From Mangifera indica (taxonomy: Eukaryota; Streptophyta; Magnoliopsida; Sapindales; Anacardiaceae), in the NCBI RefSeq assembly GCF_011075055.1, contig NC_058154.1, forward strand, positions 9,059,620 to 9,123,619: a stretch of 64,000 nt of DNA, given 5' to 3'. Below the pieces are notes generated by a model. It did no database searches, was not told the origin of the DNA, and saw only the letters and a list, made by a program, of their open reading frames with translations. The translations under genes were made by a program, and so were the position numbers. Below are positions 1 to 13,430 of the stretch, one piece after another; position 1 is the stretch's first letter, and every line of letters begins with the position of its first letter.

Positions 1-1275
1 AAATATGAAACATAAGCACAATAAAACATTTAGATGACCTCTAATGCTAAAATCTTCATAGTTCTTAAAACTACGCAATCAAAACGCTAATGATGAAAAT
101 GATTATCAGAAAGATTAACAGCAAGATGATGTATAATCAGTCAAAACTGAACCATAGATCTCAAGAATCTCCATCGCTTTCTGATTATTAACTTCAAAAA
201 CTGGATACATATCTCCACTAATGTGCTCATAGTCCTTTTTGGATACCATGACGCAGATTTGATTCCAAGTTAGTAGACAGGACCAGCTAAAATGAATCTC
301 TTTATCTTAAAAGTTGTTCTCTGTGGAATAACTAACAAATAGGAAATGATGCAAATTTCATAATTTCCCTATCCATATGGATGTAAACAAGAAGCAGAGG
401 GAAAACCATGTAGGCTGTGATAGAACAATATGACTGAATGAAATTAATAAATCAAGATGTTAAACACAAAGTTCCACCAAGAAAGTCATGAAAGGTTTGA
501 ATAGATACACAGAAATCAAGCTGTTACAATAGCTAGTGATCAGACATTAATTTTCAGCCTGTTGAGTAATGCTGAAGTAGTCAGTATAACATCAATACCT
601 ATTCACCCAAACATGAGCTATTGACTCCATGGATTCAAATTTAAAAATACAAATCCATTTGCAATTTTAAACTAGTAACCTCATGGCAAGACCTGTTTAC
701 TCCCTTTTAAACATTTTTGTATTTTTCAGCAAAATAAACATTCAACCGCTAAGAAGTAAATTTGAATTTACTATTTTATTAGTTACTTATCCTTGTGTGA
801 AAAGAATACTTTTTAGAGAAGAAACAATAAATGAAAACTATTGTTCGAGAAATGAACTAGTTCTTATGGCAACTTGCTGCCTTAAGTTGTAGTGATTGTT
901 TTTTAGAAAAAGTTTTCAAACAAAAAAAGCAACTACTAATGAGGCATTTCCTTTATTGAACCTAAAAAGAGAACTACTCAATCTTCATCAAGATCGTTAA
1001 TCTTATCACCAACCTCTCTATCTCACTTTCCTCTTAACATAAAGTACCCAAAACAACTCACTATCAAAATGATTTCAATGAATTGATTCATTAATCACCT
1101 AAATATTAAAGCGAGGTTGATAATTTCTACCTATGGTGATGTTTCAAAAAAATTAACATATTTAACATAGATGCAGTTGAATACAACACATCTGATCCTA
1201 AAAAATGTGTATATTATTACTCAATTGAAGAAGATTCCAATGTGCTTTATGAGTTTACAATCAAATATAGCATAC
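1..1275 (-). other. Downstream of TPS1 exon 11: no clear further exon
   Basis: The exon expected next (start of the TPP-like domain, GFNATLTEP type) cannot be read cleanly here. A short stretch at about 1019-978 on the minus strand reads REVGDKINDLDED. It faintly resembles the RRGDQIKEMDLKL segment of TPS1, but stop codons flank it. A 45-codon open stretch on the minus strand, about 264-127, reads MVSKKDYEHISGDMYPVFEV and onwards to a stop. I do not recognise it. The rest is AT-rich and featureless. It may simply be a long intron, with the remaining exons left of the window. Confidence 0.4.
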
Positions 1276-4200
1276 CAGTATAAGCAAACGATTGTTAGAC
1301 CGAAAATAACGTTCAATTGCATCCGCTTCTCGAAGGCTAGGAGGGTCTTGTTTTATCCTCATCTCTGCCTCAACAACTGTAACGTTTAGTTCACTGCAAA
1401 GTAATTATACAAAATTCAAATCTTTAAGAATGCTGACAAACTCCCCATGAACATTCTGATGGTTGGTGCTTAATCTGAAACACAGATAGATAAATACAAA
1501 GCCACAAAGTCATTTCATTGAATTCTTAGACATATAGTGCACCAACAAACTTGTCCACGAATACATCCCAAAGCATTCATAAATGTACCTTGACACATTA
1601 GAAAAGAGTTGAATTTTTTATTTTGTTGATTTCTTTTTGGAAAAAACCAAAATGTGATATACTACATAAAGTATTACATTCCATCAGTGCAAGGTACAAC
1701 TACCTAAGAGATATCTCAAACTCATTTTCTTCTCTTGCAAAAGCTCAGAAAGAAAACATTCAAAACCACACATCGTAAAAGGCTTCATAGTTGATGACAG
1801 TTCTGAAATAAAAGAAGTTAGCATAATCAAGGAAAACTGTTTCCATTGCATATAGCACAAAATCTTTTTATAGTTATTCAAAGTTTCAAGGCTAGTGTTT
1901 CTATCTAAGGCTTCAATGTAGCATATTCCTATGTCCAAGTTTTAACCCATGCGGAAAACATTCAGAAATACCTTAAACAAAAGGAGTCCACCAAAGGCAT
2001 GAATTGCAGAAGGTACATGAACATCTAGGTATGCTTTACTAAAACTCAAGCCAGTCCTTTTCCAAGATCTCCAGAGTCAAAATCCTGGTAAACATTTAGA
2101 GAATGGAGTTCTCAACCTTTAACCAGGATTCTAGCGCCAATAGAAAACCAACTTGGGCACGGTTCAATATGGAAACATTTAATAAATTACAAATTGATAT
2201 CTAATAATCCAATAGAATGCCGTAGGTTCCTTAAAGAGACATAATGTTCTTTTCCTTGAGGGGCCTGGGGATTACTGTATCTTGATGTAAAGGACTTCAT
2301 CAAGATTCTAGCACTAATTAGGAGCACTGCATATTTCACTTAGACATTTCAAAATCATGAAACTTTAGTTGAATCATAATATGTTAGTCAAATATTGAAG
2401 TATGTTTATAAAGTTCACAATCAAATAGACATCAAATATTTACTCTATTAAGATCTCATCTCTGAATGAGGTTTCTCTCCAATGAACAATATCTATTTTT
2501 TAGGAATATCATTGGATGGCATGGGATCCAGTAAAACTTATAAGCATTATAATTTGCACACTCCTTCCCCCAATAAATTTTAGGTCTAACATTATCAAAA
2601 AGCTTGTCTTACTAGTTAACAAAGCTTATGACACAATATCATAGTGTTATTGAAACTAAATTTGACACAAAAATCATATGCTTGGAAAAGCAGGCAGTAC
2701 AAATAAACTGTCCACAGGAAAAAAAATGCATACTCCCAGGTGGGCACAAGGATCACAGATGCCAATGAAAAGGGCTCAGAGATGGAACACGTTGTATTTC
2801 TTTATGAGTTATTAAGTTTCTCCTATTTTTAATTTAAAAGGATGCCTTCTGCCCATAAGAACTATTTTTTTTATACTTCATTATTTCTATAAAAAAATTA
2901 CAGTGACAAGGGACTCTTAGGACTTCTCATAATTATAAATGTTAGACTTTAATTCATTTGTTCCATTACCTGATAGTTCAAACTTTTAGATCAAGTGATA
3001 TCTTAACATGAATCATTTAAGAAAAGCATAACACAAGTACCAATAGATGTTGATTGCTGAAGACCAAAAGATGTAAGTATTGTCAGTTTCACACAGTGAA
3101 GCAGATCATGACACTATTTTAAGCATACCTTACAAAGGTTTCAGCCCATTCCTGAGCAGTGTGAGTTGTCACATGATTAAAATTATGTCGATGCCGCTTC
3201 TCTCTCTCTTCAGGTGACATGTTCAGAGCTCGGGCAATTGAATTAGCCACTTCTGTGATGTTCCACGGGTTCACCAGGATCGCCCCAGCACCGAGAGATT
3301 GTGCAGCACCTGCAAACTACAAAGCATTTCAAGAGTATCAAAAATTTTGCTGAAATGTTTTCAGCATCTACAGAATATGGCAGTGTTGTTTTGAAGTTGA
3401 GATTGTCATGGTTAGCACAGGGCATAGTCCTTGCATAACATGTGACATATAGATATCAATCAACAGTCTACTGTAATCTAGTAGAACTCAAAAAATGAGT
3501 AAAAGTTCTAGTTCCAAGTCTGACATTTAATCTACAAGGACCAACTAAAATCAGCATAAAACTTGTGAGTGATGAGCAATTACTTCACTGAGAATAAGAA
3601 CTCCTTTCTTAGAGTCTTGGCATGCCACAAACTCATAGCTGACAAGATTCATTCCATCCCTTAAAGATGTGACAAGGGCTACATCTGAGAAAAAACATAA
3701 AAAAAGAAAGGAAATAAAATTTCATTGTTTGTAAGTTCCAAAGAAATATCTTCTATCACAAACAATCAAATAGGCAATAACATTGAACTGATAGTTCATT
3801 AGCTTAGAACAAGATCTGACTTCCATTAATAATTATACATCTACAAAAGCTTACCTGCTGAAATTAATGGAAAATTTGATTAAAAACATTTTTAACAAAG
3901 TAAATGGTTCCTATATCAATAAAGTTGAAACTTTTAGTTAACAAAGAAATGAAAAAAATACAAGGACAACCATATGGTGAAATCAGGAGGCTTCCCTTTT
4001 TATTTAAGGTAAAATTTGATGACAAAGAAGGATAATGTTTGGTAAATTCAGGAGATCATAAACTTGACTTTTTACAACAAACCAATTTGAGAGAGAAACC
4101 AAAAAGGAAAGAGAACACACGTTGATGTTTCTGTTCATGGACGTCTAGTAAAAAAGTAAAGGGTCCATTTGCAACTTGCAACAGCTATTGCCTGCGGCAA

Positions 4201-7200
4201 GTCTTCACATGCATCAATGATAGAAAAGAAAAAAGTGTTCTTTCAAAATAGTTAGACAATCAATATACACTAATACTTACATAACACTATATTTTAATAC
4301 TACTAAATAAATAAACAAATGAAAGGTCAAGAAGAACTCATAAAACATAAAGCACAAAAGTTAGTACCTGTAACAGCATATAAAGCACACAATTGAAGAA
4401 AGTCCAGAGAGCGATCCTGTAGAAAAGAGGAGAATTTCATTAAAAACTCTAAATTGCTGATAAAATTAGCATGCTAGATAATCATGATAACAAATATATA
4501 CCATGCTATGCATCAAGATACAAGATTTAGCTCCTAATACTAGATATAATTGACAATTTGCCAGATAGTTTATGTATAAATAGTGTAAAACCATCGAAAG
4601 AAATTTTTCAGTAATAAGTTTCATTCTCCATTTTTCTGTCAATGATAGTTCAATGAACCCCATGGACTACACAGTAATTACTAATGCAATCCCTACTCCT
4701 TTGAGGACGATGCTTGAAGATGATTCTGGAAGCCAACATTGCAAATGCTAATGTAAACAAGACATAGTAAATGCAAAGAAATTGTCTGTGAATGGAAATT
4801 CAGTTAATCTTACTCTCATTAGGAACCCGGTAATGAACAAATTATCAACTCAAGCAAACCAGAAATTTGACAAAGGAAATGAAAATAAAAAATGCAATAT
4901 ATAATTACAAGAATGACAAGTTTCTCTCCCTTACACAAATAAGAAAACTGAAACATCCCACTTTTGGCTATTCGAGAGGCTGGAAGCTTTCAAGAGGCTG
5001 GGTACTCTAACCTAACTCAATTGACGTTGCTCATAATCTTCCAGAAAAAATATCCTCTCCCTTCTTAGCCTCAAGATTCCTTCTTATTTTATCTCCTCTA
5101 ACTACCCATAATTTCATTTGTCACATGTCTACCTTTTTCAAAGTGGTCCTAATTTGTTTTTCCCATCTTGCTTTTGTGTACTTAGGGTTAAATTGACTAG
5201 GTATGTATTCGGGTTGTGTGTCTATTACCAAGTTCTTTTCTTTAATTTTTTGCGTTGTCTCCATTGTTCCTGAATAAATCCCTCAGCCTAAATAATTTCA
5301 CCTCCATTTTAATTTCTTCCTTTAATCCATTCAGAAAAGCCCCCAACAGGATTTCGTTGAAGACCTTCCTTAACCTTGATGAGAGAAGCCTAAATCAACA
5401 GTAATAGTCATTTATCGAGTGTCATATCAAAACGACAACAACTCCTTATATAGGGAATCTTCTTGTGATAACTTGAAATGTTCAAGCAAGTTGCACTTTA
5501 CTTCATTCCCATCGGCGAATAGTAGAGATTCACACCATTGTAACCAACTCAAAGTCACTCCTTCCATACATACTGGGGCAGTTGTTAGTCTTTTGTTTTG
5601 TTAGACAATTAAATTAAAAATAATGTTCAGTATGAAAGACCCAACCAATCAGATCGTCATCAATGAATATTGACAATTCAAGTCAACGATGGAGTGTCTC
5701 TTGTCAACCCCTAGCTTAGTTTTCATTAATTGTTGCCTTATGCACCCTAATGCCTTCTCTGATTTCCATCTCTCCATTCATTAATTCTTCATTTTCTTCT
5801 CATCGATAAGGATGGTGTGCTCTCTCTCACCAGTAATGTTGCGCCAACAATAGGAGTTGTTCCATCAACACCTTCCCTCAATCACCACTACCCCTTGCAT
5901 GATTTATCAACATCTCTCGTAACTCATGGTGGTAATCTCTCATGGTTTCTAATCCTTCTACCATACCTTCCATCCTTACATTCATGTTCTCTAATTTGTC
6001 TTCAACTCCCAACCTTCCTTTAATCATCTCTAGTTCCTTCTCCAACCCATCACTCTAGTTTTCATTCTAGTCATGTTGCTCTGATACCAGATTTGTTAGG
6101 AAACCAGTATTGAACATACTCTCATCCCAAGCAAACTAGAAAATTGACAAAGGAAATAAAAATGAGAGATGCAATATATTTTTAATGTGGTTGTAATTAC
6201 AAGAATGACAAGTTTCTCTCTCTTACACAAATAAGAAAATTGAAACACCCCACTTCCAACTATTTAAGAGGTCAGAATCTTTCTTGAATTGTCAAGCTTT
6301 TGAGAGGCTAGGTGTTCTCCCTAACTTAACTAAAGATGCCTAGAATTTTCCAGAAAAAATATCCTCCCTTTTCTTTGCTGCAGGTTTCCTTTTTAACTAC
6401 TCATGATTTCATTTGTCACGTGTCTACCATTTTTAAAGTGGTCCTGATTTGTTTTATCTGCTCTATTTTAGTGTTGTGCCTAATAGAACCCAACCACATT
6501 TTTACCCAAAACAGCAAACAAACTAACATATAAAGAAAACAAAAATCATTTTATTCATAAAAGGGTACTTACATAGATACACTAGACAATTTGAGTAGCC
6601 AAGGCCTCCCATTTGTAATCATTCGAGGCATCGAAGACCTCCCATAATCAATCCTAAGGTTGTCCATAACCTTAAAGTTGCCCAAAATCCCGATTTTCTT
6701 TCCTTTTTCCCTTGATAACCCTAATCATCCTTTTGTGTAATAAAATCTAACCTCTAAGATAAGTACCCCGCTTTCTCAACAAACTATAACTACACAATTA
6801 TTATGCATCTCACCATTACTACTTTGCCACTTTAATATTAGGTCAATAAAATTATGTTGCCCATGCTTCCCAATAGCATAATGTTTTGTTGAGTGCAAGT
6901 TCTCCATATTAATAATATGGATAGTTTGCATTATAAAAGAAAGAACATCTATCTAGAAAAGGTTATGCAATATGCATCCCAATTTTGTTGGCATTGTAAA
7001 TGCTAGGACCCCTACTTTTAACTTACACAGTGAGAAATTTAGAGCTACCACTAAGGAATCGTCCAGCAAAATAAAAGTGGACCTATAAGAGATTTTGGAA
7101 GATTCCACATGATGGAAGGTGGTCATATGGGGGGATGAGAATGAGAGCTTAGGAAATTAGTTATAAAGGAAAAATAATAAGAGGAGAAGGGAGAATTAAA

Positions 7201-10200
7201 GGAGGAGAAGAAATATATCGTGGGAATTCTTTGTGGAGAGAACTTAGTCTCTCGAATGCCAGGCTTGGGGAGGGCATAGCAACTCTATTTAATTTCATGT
7301 CCTGTTTATTGTTCCCTTGAATACACTTCCTAAATCAATACCAATTCTATTATTTATTCATTTCCTTTTTGCTATCATTTATCTATTTTTGCCTTAGTTA
7401 AGGATTGATAATTGCAAGATTTGTTTGGATCGCATTGGGTGAGGATTGTTGAGTGTAGGTACCTATTAGTAGACCTTACCCACAACATTGTGTAGCCTAT
7501 ACAAACTATAAGGATATAGAATACTCATAATATATCATCAATGACTAGCTCCAACACTTTATTCAACTTTCCTTTGGTCAAGACATCAAAATTACTTCTT
7601 TCCCATCCCTTATGTCCAATTACTAGACCCAAAACCTTAAATCTAAGCTAATAGTTAAAGGTTAAAAGATATTAAATAGACTCTAACACATGTGGCCAAC
7701 CTTGAAATAGTTCCATATTGCCAACAAATCTAAATTGTGCCTAATACAAAACAAAATAATATTGAAAATGAATTGAACCTAAGTCTAAGTAAAATTGCCT
7801 TACTCATTAACACACTAAGCTAAATAAGAAGAAAACACAGTTAGCATCTCATGGGATAATAAAGCTAGAATGTCAAAGACAGACCAGATGGTGTATTGGA
7901 ACAGTAGTCAATGTTCCAAATCGGCCATTAATGCGTCCGACAATTTCATGAACTTGGCTTGTAAGTTTTTGATCTGTCAATATATGTAAGCCAAATCAAT
8001 AGCATTATGTTAAAAATCAAAGAATTGAGAAATGAAAGTTATAACACTAGCAAATCAAGTTTGTGCAAGCACAAAAAGTTACTACATGGTCATAAACTTG
8101 ACCATAACTTCCAAAATGAGTAGTACATTATATTAAAGATCAAAGCTTTGTTTTAAGGATGCAGAAATTGAAGCATGTTTTGAACAAATGACCACAAACT
8201 GAAAAATTAATAAAACAGCAGCAGTGAGTTTCCAAAGACAAGTAAAAACTGTAAAGACTACATGGTGAATCACTCAAACCCATTGTAAATAACATTACAA
8301 AATTATCTATGGGTTGCATCCAACCATAAGACATAGTCCACTTAGATGAAGCACTAAAAACCCATAAACGTCGGTATATCCAGACACAATTCACGATATT
8401 TGATTGGTTTTGATCAACTAAAATTAGTCACTCAAGCAAAGACCATAAGCTCAAAAGAGGTAAAACAATCTTTTAATAATATGCAATTTTAGACACGACA
8501 ATGTCGTAAGTAGAAGAATATATGAAAGAAGCAGCAACAAAATTATAGGAGGGACATACATTCGGGAACATCTGTTCTTGTTGGAACTGCAATCTGCAGC
8601 AAAACAACTTTCTCATGCCATTCACGATTTTCCTCAAGAAACTTTTCAAAAGCCAATATCTTCTGTGGAATTCCTTTAATCATATCAAGACGATCAACAC
8701 CTAACATCACCTGTCAAGTCAGATCAGTTATAGTAAGTAAATGGTTATAGCTACTATAAGGTTTCTCTAATGCAATTGTTTGAGGAGAAATCATTTTTTC
8801 CGTGATTACAAGACCGTGAACACAAAATTGCTACAATATTGAGCCAAGAACAATCTCTCCAAAAGGTGCATAACTTCTTTTTTGACTTTATATGATTTTA
8901 AAATAAGAAGTAATAGGGAAAGCAATTTAATCCTTTATCAAATGAACAACCATACATAATGTAAGATTATATGTTAGGATCTTGAACAAAGCCAACAAGA
9001 AATGGACAAGTGCAACACTAAGATACTTGACATCGTAGTGCAAAAACTCAATGAGAAAAAAGGATGAATATCAGAGTTAGTCATTTCTGTTTTATATGCA
9101 ATCCATTTGACTGAAATTACTCTTCAATGTAAACCAAATCAACTTCTAAAAACATGGACAAGCAAGTAGCAACAACATAGACTAAAGGCAAAAATTACCT
9201 TTCGGCCAGCAAATGTCTCTTTTAAATCTTTGATGATTTCTTGAACTTGAGGATTTTCAAGCGCTCGCATGAACCGATCTGAGTCTATCCCAATGGGAAA
9301 CTACATAATTAAGCAAATTAAAGAATCAAAATATAATAATAAAAGAATTGATGACTTTTTCATTACAAAACATGTTCAAGAACTATAAGCCAAAGCAACA
9401 CCCAAGGTAACAACTGTTCAGGAATCATATAAAAACAAACAATCCAAGAAATTTTTATCACAAAAACATACTGCAGCAACACGAGTCAGTTTCCCTTGGT
9501 CTTCAACCCCTTCAGGTGTCCCTTCAAGTCCAAGAATACGAGTGCAAGCACTAACAAAATGCCTTGCATAGTCATACGTGTGAAAACTGCAAAATTAAAA
9601 TTGAACTCACCATACATGCTTGACATATAAAAAGAAAATTTATCAAATCAATTCCCACAATTAGAATATAATAATTATGAATATGACAAAAGGGAATATA
9701 CGAATTGTTTTATTGAAATAAGTTGACATAGCATGAACTTACATGATACCAGAAGATCTATCTAGAAACTAAAATTCCACCATATGATTTTTTTTTTCCT
9801 TCGTTTTAATTCAAGGTAAATCATCAAGGTCTCATAAAAGATGTCATCCCAAAAACAATCTAACTTTTAACTTTATCATAAAATAGGCTAAGTTAAGGAA
9901 AATGTTAAACTAGTAATTTCCTTAGAGAAAGAAATATTTATAAAAGCCCAAACTTAACAATAGGGTTTAGATGGATAAAGCAAGGGAATTAATATGAAGA
10001 TAAAGTTGTCCAGAGATTCATGATAGAAGCACAACATAAATTATAGGAAACCCACAGCAGCTTTTCCTTACATCCACTTATTATTTATAATTTTTTATGA
10101 CCATTACACACTTATTTCCTCACATTGCTTGACATAAAATACAAAAGCTTAGGTCAGTGCAACAAAAGTTGGTGTAAACAGAAAGATGCCTATTGTCTTT

Positions 10201-11593
10201 TACATTTTTAACCACAACATTCATCCAACCAAAGAAAAGCCGAGCTATACCCGTACCATGGAAAACATTCATGACAACCAAAATTGTGTTTTGGAGTAAA
10301 ATTAATTGGTGGAGAGTTCCAAGCAACATGCAGAATACAACAAACACTCACCCAACCAAATCGGCAGCTAAAACTGCATGCAGCAGATCTGATCGAGATG
10401 GAAGTGTCCTGTGGATTTCAGAAGAAGGGAATGGTGTGTGGAGAAACCAGCCAACTTTCATTCCACTATTCTGCTTCTTTAGGCACTTCGGAAGAAACAT
10501 GAGATGGTAATCATGGCACCACACAACATCTCCATCCTTATAGTGCTTGTTCACAACCTCAGCAAACATTTGATTTGCCTTTATATATGCAGCAAACTGA
10601 GACTGGAAACTTCTGGTGGTGGCCAGGCGGTCTTCTTGCGGAAGTCCAAGGTAATGAAAAAGAGGCCACAAGATGTTGTTGCAATAGCCATTGTAGTATT
10701 GATGAACAATGTCCTCATCAAGGAATACAGGAATACACCTCTGCAGTAGTAATTATAGTGTTGATGAACTATGCTTTCTCATCTAACTATTTTATACAAT
10801 TGTCATGTTTAAGACACCAATGTCACAAGTCATATAATAAATCATTACTTGACATTTGTCACAAACACACAACTATGATTAAGGACTTAATCATAAAATG
10901 ATTTTAATGACTGCACATTGTACCTTTTCAGCCAACGCTTTGGTAAGTGCTTTCTGTCCAATCTCATCTGGAACATTTACTCCAGCCCATCCTATCCATC
11001 TGGCCTCAAAATCCTTCACACCTTCAAACAATACATCCAAAATGCATATAGTTTCTCAATTCAAGTGAAAAATGCTAACTTATTAATTATAACTTAGCAA
11101 GGTATTAAAATAAAACAAAATATACAATGCTAACATTATTGGAGACAAATTAAAAAATTTAAACGGATAAACATATAAAATGATAGTTTTAATGCCACTT
11201 ACCCAGAAGGGCGCTGACCAGACCCCCAGCACTTATCTCCAGAGACCAAGAGTCTTCACCTCTCCTGACTGCAGAAACAGGGAGCCTATTGGCCACCACC
11301 AGCAGTCGCTGCTTTAAAGGCCTTCCATCTGCCCTTTCACCTCCTTCAATTGCCCTTTTAGGCACTTCCAACTCTGGGTCGACAATAGAGGGTCTCCAGT
11401 TGTCACTGTCTTTTACCCCTGGTTCATGCTCATTTAATACAGGCCCCCCATTATTATCAGTTGCATCATTCAGAAGGGATGCCCTGCAGCTTTTCCTTAG
11501 GTCTCTTTCTTTCTTATCTCTTAAGAGCAGTTCCAGACGATTTCTTGAACTTGGACCAGGGGAGAAAGTACCGTTGCAATTGTTTCCAGGCAT
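1276..11593 (-). CDS. TPS1: Trehalose-6-phosphate synthase, class I (TPS1-like), 5' 11 coding exons
   Basis: Makes trehalose-6-phosphate from UDP-glucose and glucose-6-phosphate, the sugar-status signal of plants. Exons read on the minus strand: 11593-11203, 11021-10924, 10740-10352, 9586-9472, 9300-9199, 8710-8560, 7973-7885, 4416-4368, 3684-3584, 3316-3129, 1393-1276. All have GT donors and AG acceptors, and phases join without a break to give 597 codons. The N-terminus begins MPGNN and has the class I extension with a basic [16 protein letters not shown] helix, followed by the [21 protein letters not shown] block. GT20 signatures are intact: [40 protein letters not shown] and [11 protein letters not shown], which hold the residues equivalent to the OtsA catalytic and UDP-glucose contacts. 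The last exon seen ends ...RSNNRLLIL, where the TPP-like half should begin. Arabidopsis TPS1 is about 940 residues, so about a third is missing, either off the left edge or decayed. The first acceptor (11022-11024) is AAG rather than the usual CAG or TAG. Confidence 0.95.
4817..6490 (-). mobile_element. Short LTR retroelement remnant inside a TPS1 intron
   Basis: Two direct repeats about 350-390 bp long, near 4817-5180 and 6094-6490, are clearly homologous. Both carry the blocks caagaatgacaagtttctct, ttacacaaataagaaaa and ttccagaaaaaatatcctc. Next to the right-hand copy, at 6078-6089, lies the complement of TGGTATCAGAGC, the classic initiator tRNA-Met primer-binding site. The element therefore reads on the minus strand, with its 5' LTR on the right. 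The interior is under 1 kb. It shows only a coiled, gag-like N-terminal stretch on the minus strand around 5800-6060 and no polymerase, so the element is non-autonomous or internally deleted. It sits in the intron between coding exons 7 and 8 and has the same orientation as the gene. The outer LTR edges are uncertain. Confidence 0.7.
6960..7560 (+). mobile_element. Probable LTR fragment in TPS1 intron
   Basis: The stretch has the texture of a plant LTR: it starts TGTTGGCATTGTAAATGC, has a purine-rich middle and a TATA-poor AT-rich tail, and contains a block (gattttggaagattccacatg) resembling the Gypsy LTR near 57380. No coding sequence or second LTR was found nearby. The rest of this 3.5-kb intron (6490-6960 and 7560-7884) shows nothing recognisable. 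Confidence 0.35.
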
Positions 11594-12224
11594 AGCTCAG
11601 TCTGGAACCAACCTCCAATACCAAGTATATGAGTTTCTCAAAATAATTGTGTTTACTACATTTGTTACAAGTAAATTAAGTCCTTAATCATTAAAACTAA
11701 GTTCTCCAAGGATCGGGTACCACCTTGTGAAATTTTATATGTCATTGGCTTTAACAATTGCTACTAACGTTCTATGGAAGTAAATTTCTTGCATTTCTAA
11801 TTTGAGAACAAACAAGCATCGAGGCAGATAAATCAAACAATAGACAAACAAACGGCGGGAGGACACATAGAATGATAAAAGAGAGGGAGACATCCACATA
11901 ATTACACAAGGCAATAGAAAGTGGTATACCGTAGAGTCAGGCTTACATTACATAGTCATAACTCATCATCAAAATTAAAAAAAAAAAAAAAAAGAAGAAA
12001 AGAAAAGTATTTCTGGTGAATTAAATAAAAAAAGTTGTGAAAATACGAAAGGACCAGGTAAAAAAGAACACAACTAAAGAATGAGATCCACAGAACTGTC
12101 TGGGATGATAACAGGGCTCTCTATTGTATCTCTTAGTTTATGATTCACTTCGATTAAAATACATATGGTTGGGCTTGTCCGTTAAAAATTGCTCCACATT
12201 GTTTGATTAAGGAGTCAGTATGTA

Positions 12225-12620
12225 CTTTAAGGTTATAAAGAATTTTTTGAGTAAGACTGATTGAAAATTATAAAGGCTTTTAGTTCCACATTGTTTGGAA
12301 TTTTATCCTTATAAATAGGTTGTGAGGTATTTTTTTTGGAATTTTATCCTTATAAATAGGTTATGAGGTTTCTTTTAATCTAAACAAGTGGTACCCCATT
12401 TGAGAAATCAAGAGTCAAGAAAGGATTTGAAGCTTATTTGCTAGAAAAATTGAAGACAGAAAGAAGAGCTTGAATCAAAGGAAGAGTTCGAATTGTTGAT
12501 GCAATTGCCTATTTAAGAAAGAAGAACTTCAATCAAGGGTGAGTAGTTTAAGTTTCTAATGCAATTGCTTGTTTCTTAAACCATGCAATTAAACCAAAGA
12601 TTTTGCTGAAAACGGAAAAG
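12225..12620 (+). repeat. Unclassified retroelement-like fragment with internal direct repeat
   Basis: The 27-29 bp segment ttggaattttatccttataa + ataggtt occurs twice, about 40 bp apart (near 12296 and 12337). It is followed by tgaggt and a stretch with aagtggtaccccatttgaga, resembling an LTR end. There is no coding potential. Classification is tentative. Confidence 0.35.
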
Positions 12621-12955
12621 TCAACGGACAACACTAGTATTTTCATCGAAAAGATGAAGAAAAGAAAAAGAAAAGCACTCTTTATCCCTGGAACTTGAAG
12701 AATGATGCCTAGAGTATCTCCAGGCTGTGATCAATATGCAAACAAAGAAAGAAACTGAACAATATTTTTTTGTAAAAAGTATTAGTGGACTTCTAAGAAG
12801 TTTCGACGACGCAACTACTTGAGTAACATTTAAAATATTTAGCATGTCCAATCTTGACTAGTCTTAGTTGTGGCGCATTTACTGTTTGGGCATTTTATGC
12901 CATCCAATCTATAATCTACAAAGTAAATTAATTACTTCTAAGTTCCAAATAAAAT

Positions 12956-12970
12956 TAGATGTACTTATTT

Positions 12971-13018
<48 letters not shown>

Positions 13019-13430
13019 TATATATGTTATTATATAATTTAGTGAGTTTAAATTAAGAAAAAAATAATATTTAATTATGTGATATATAAGTATGTATACA
13101 TTGATATATCTAAAATAGGTATATATATTATTGCTTACTTTGAATACATAAATATACACACTTATATATATTATCATATGATTAAATGATTTTAAATTAA
13201 AAATAAAATAATATCTAATTATATGATGACGTATATAAGTGTATACACATTTATATATCTAAAATGGATATATATAATATCGCTTACTTTGGATACACAC
13301 ATGTATATATTTATATACATTCTCATATGATTAATTAATTTTAAATTAAAGATAAAATAATATCAAATCATATGATAACACATGTGTGTGTATATATATA
13401 TATTCAAAATAAGTATGCACCGCATTATTG
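12956..13430. repeat. Three head-to-tail near-palindromic MITEs with an (AT)n expansion
   Basis: Three successive units (about 12956-13135, 13126-13285, 13270-13430) share the core TTTTAAATTAAAAATAAAAT flanked by complementary arms ending near taaaat(a/g)g(g)tatatata. The left arm of the first contains a pure AT run, about 12975-13014. Neighbouring units share their junction arms. This is the same family as the dispersed copies listed elsewhere. Confidence 0.65.

Noticed and set aside
1684..1938. Minus-strand frame with SELSSTM after a good acceptor, at first taken for the TPS1 exon after ETFV
   Set aside because: The true continuation ([15 protein letters not shown]) lies at 1393-1276 with the right phase.
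10193..10901. Plus-strand open frames opposite TPS1 exon 3
   Set aside because: Antisense shadow of a conserved exon whose minus-strand reading is certain.
12956..13430. Regularly spaced repeats resembling a CRISPR array
   Set aside because: Eukaryotic plant DNA; units are palindromic AT-rich MITEs without unique spacers.
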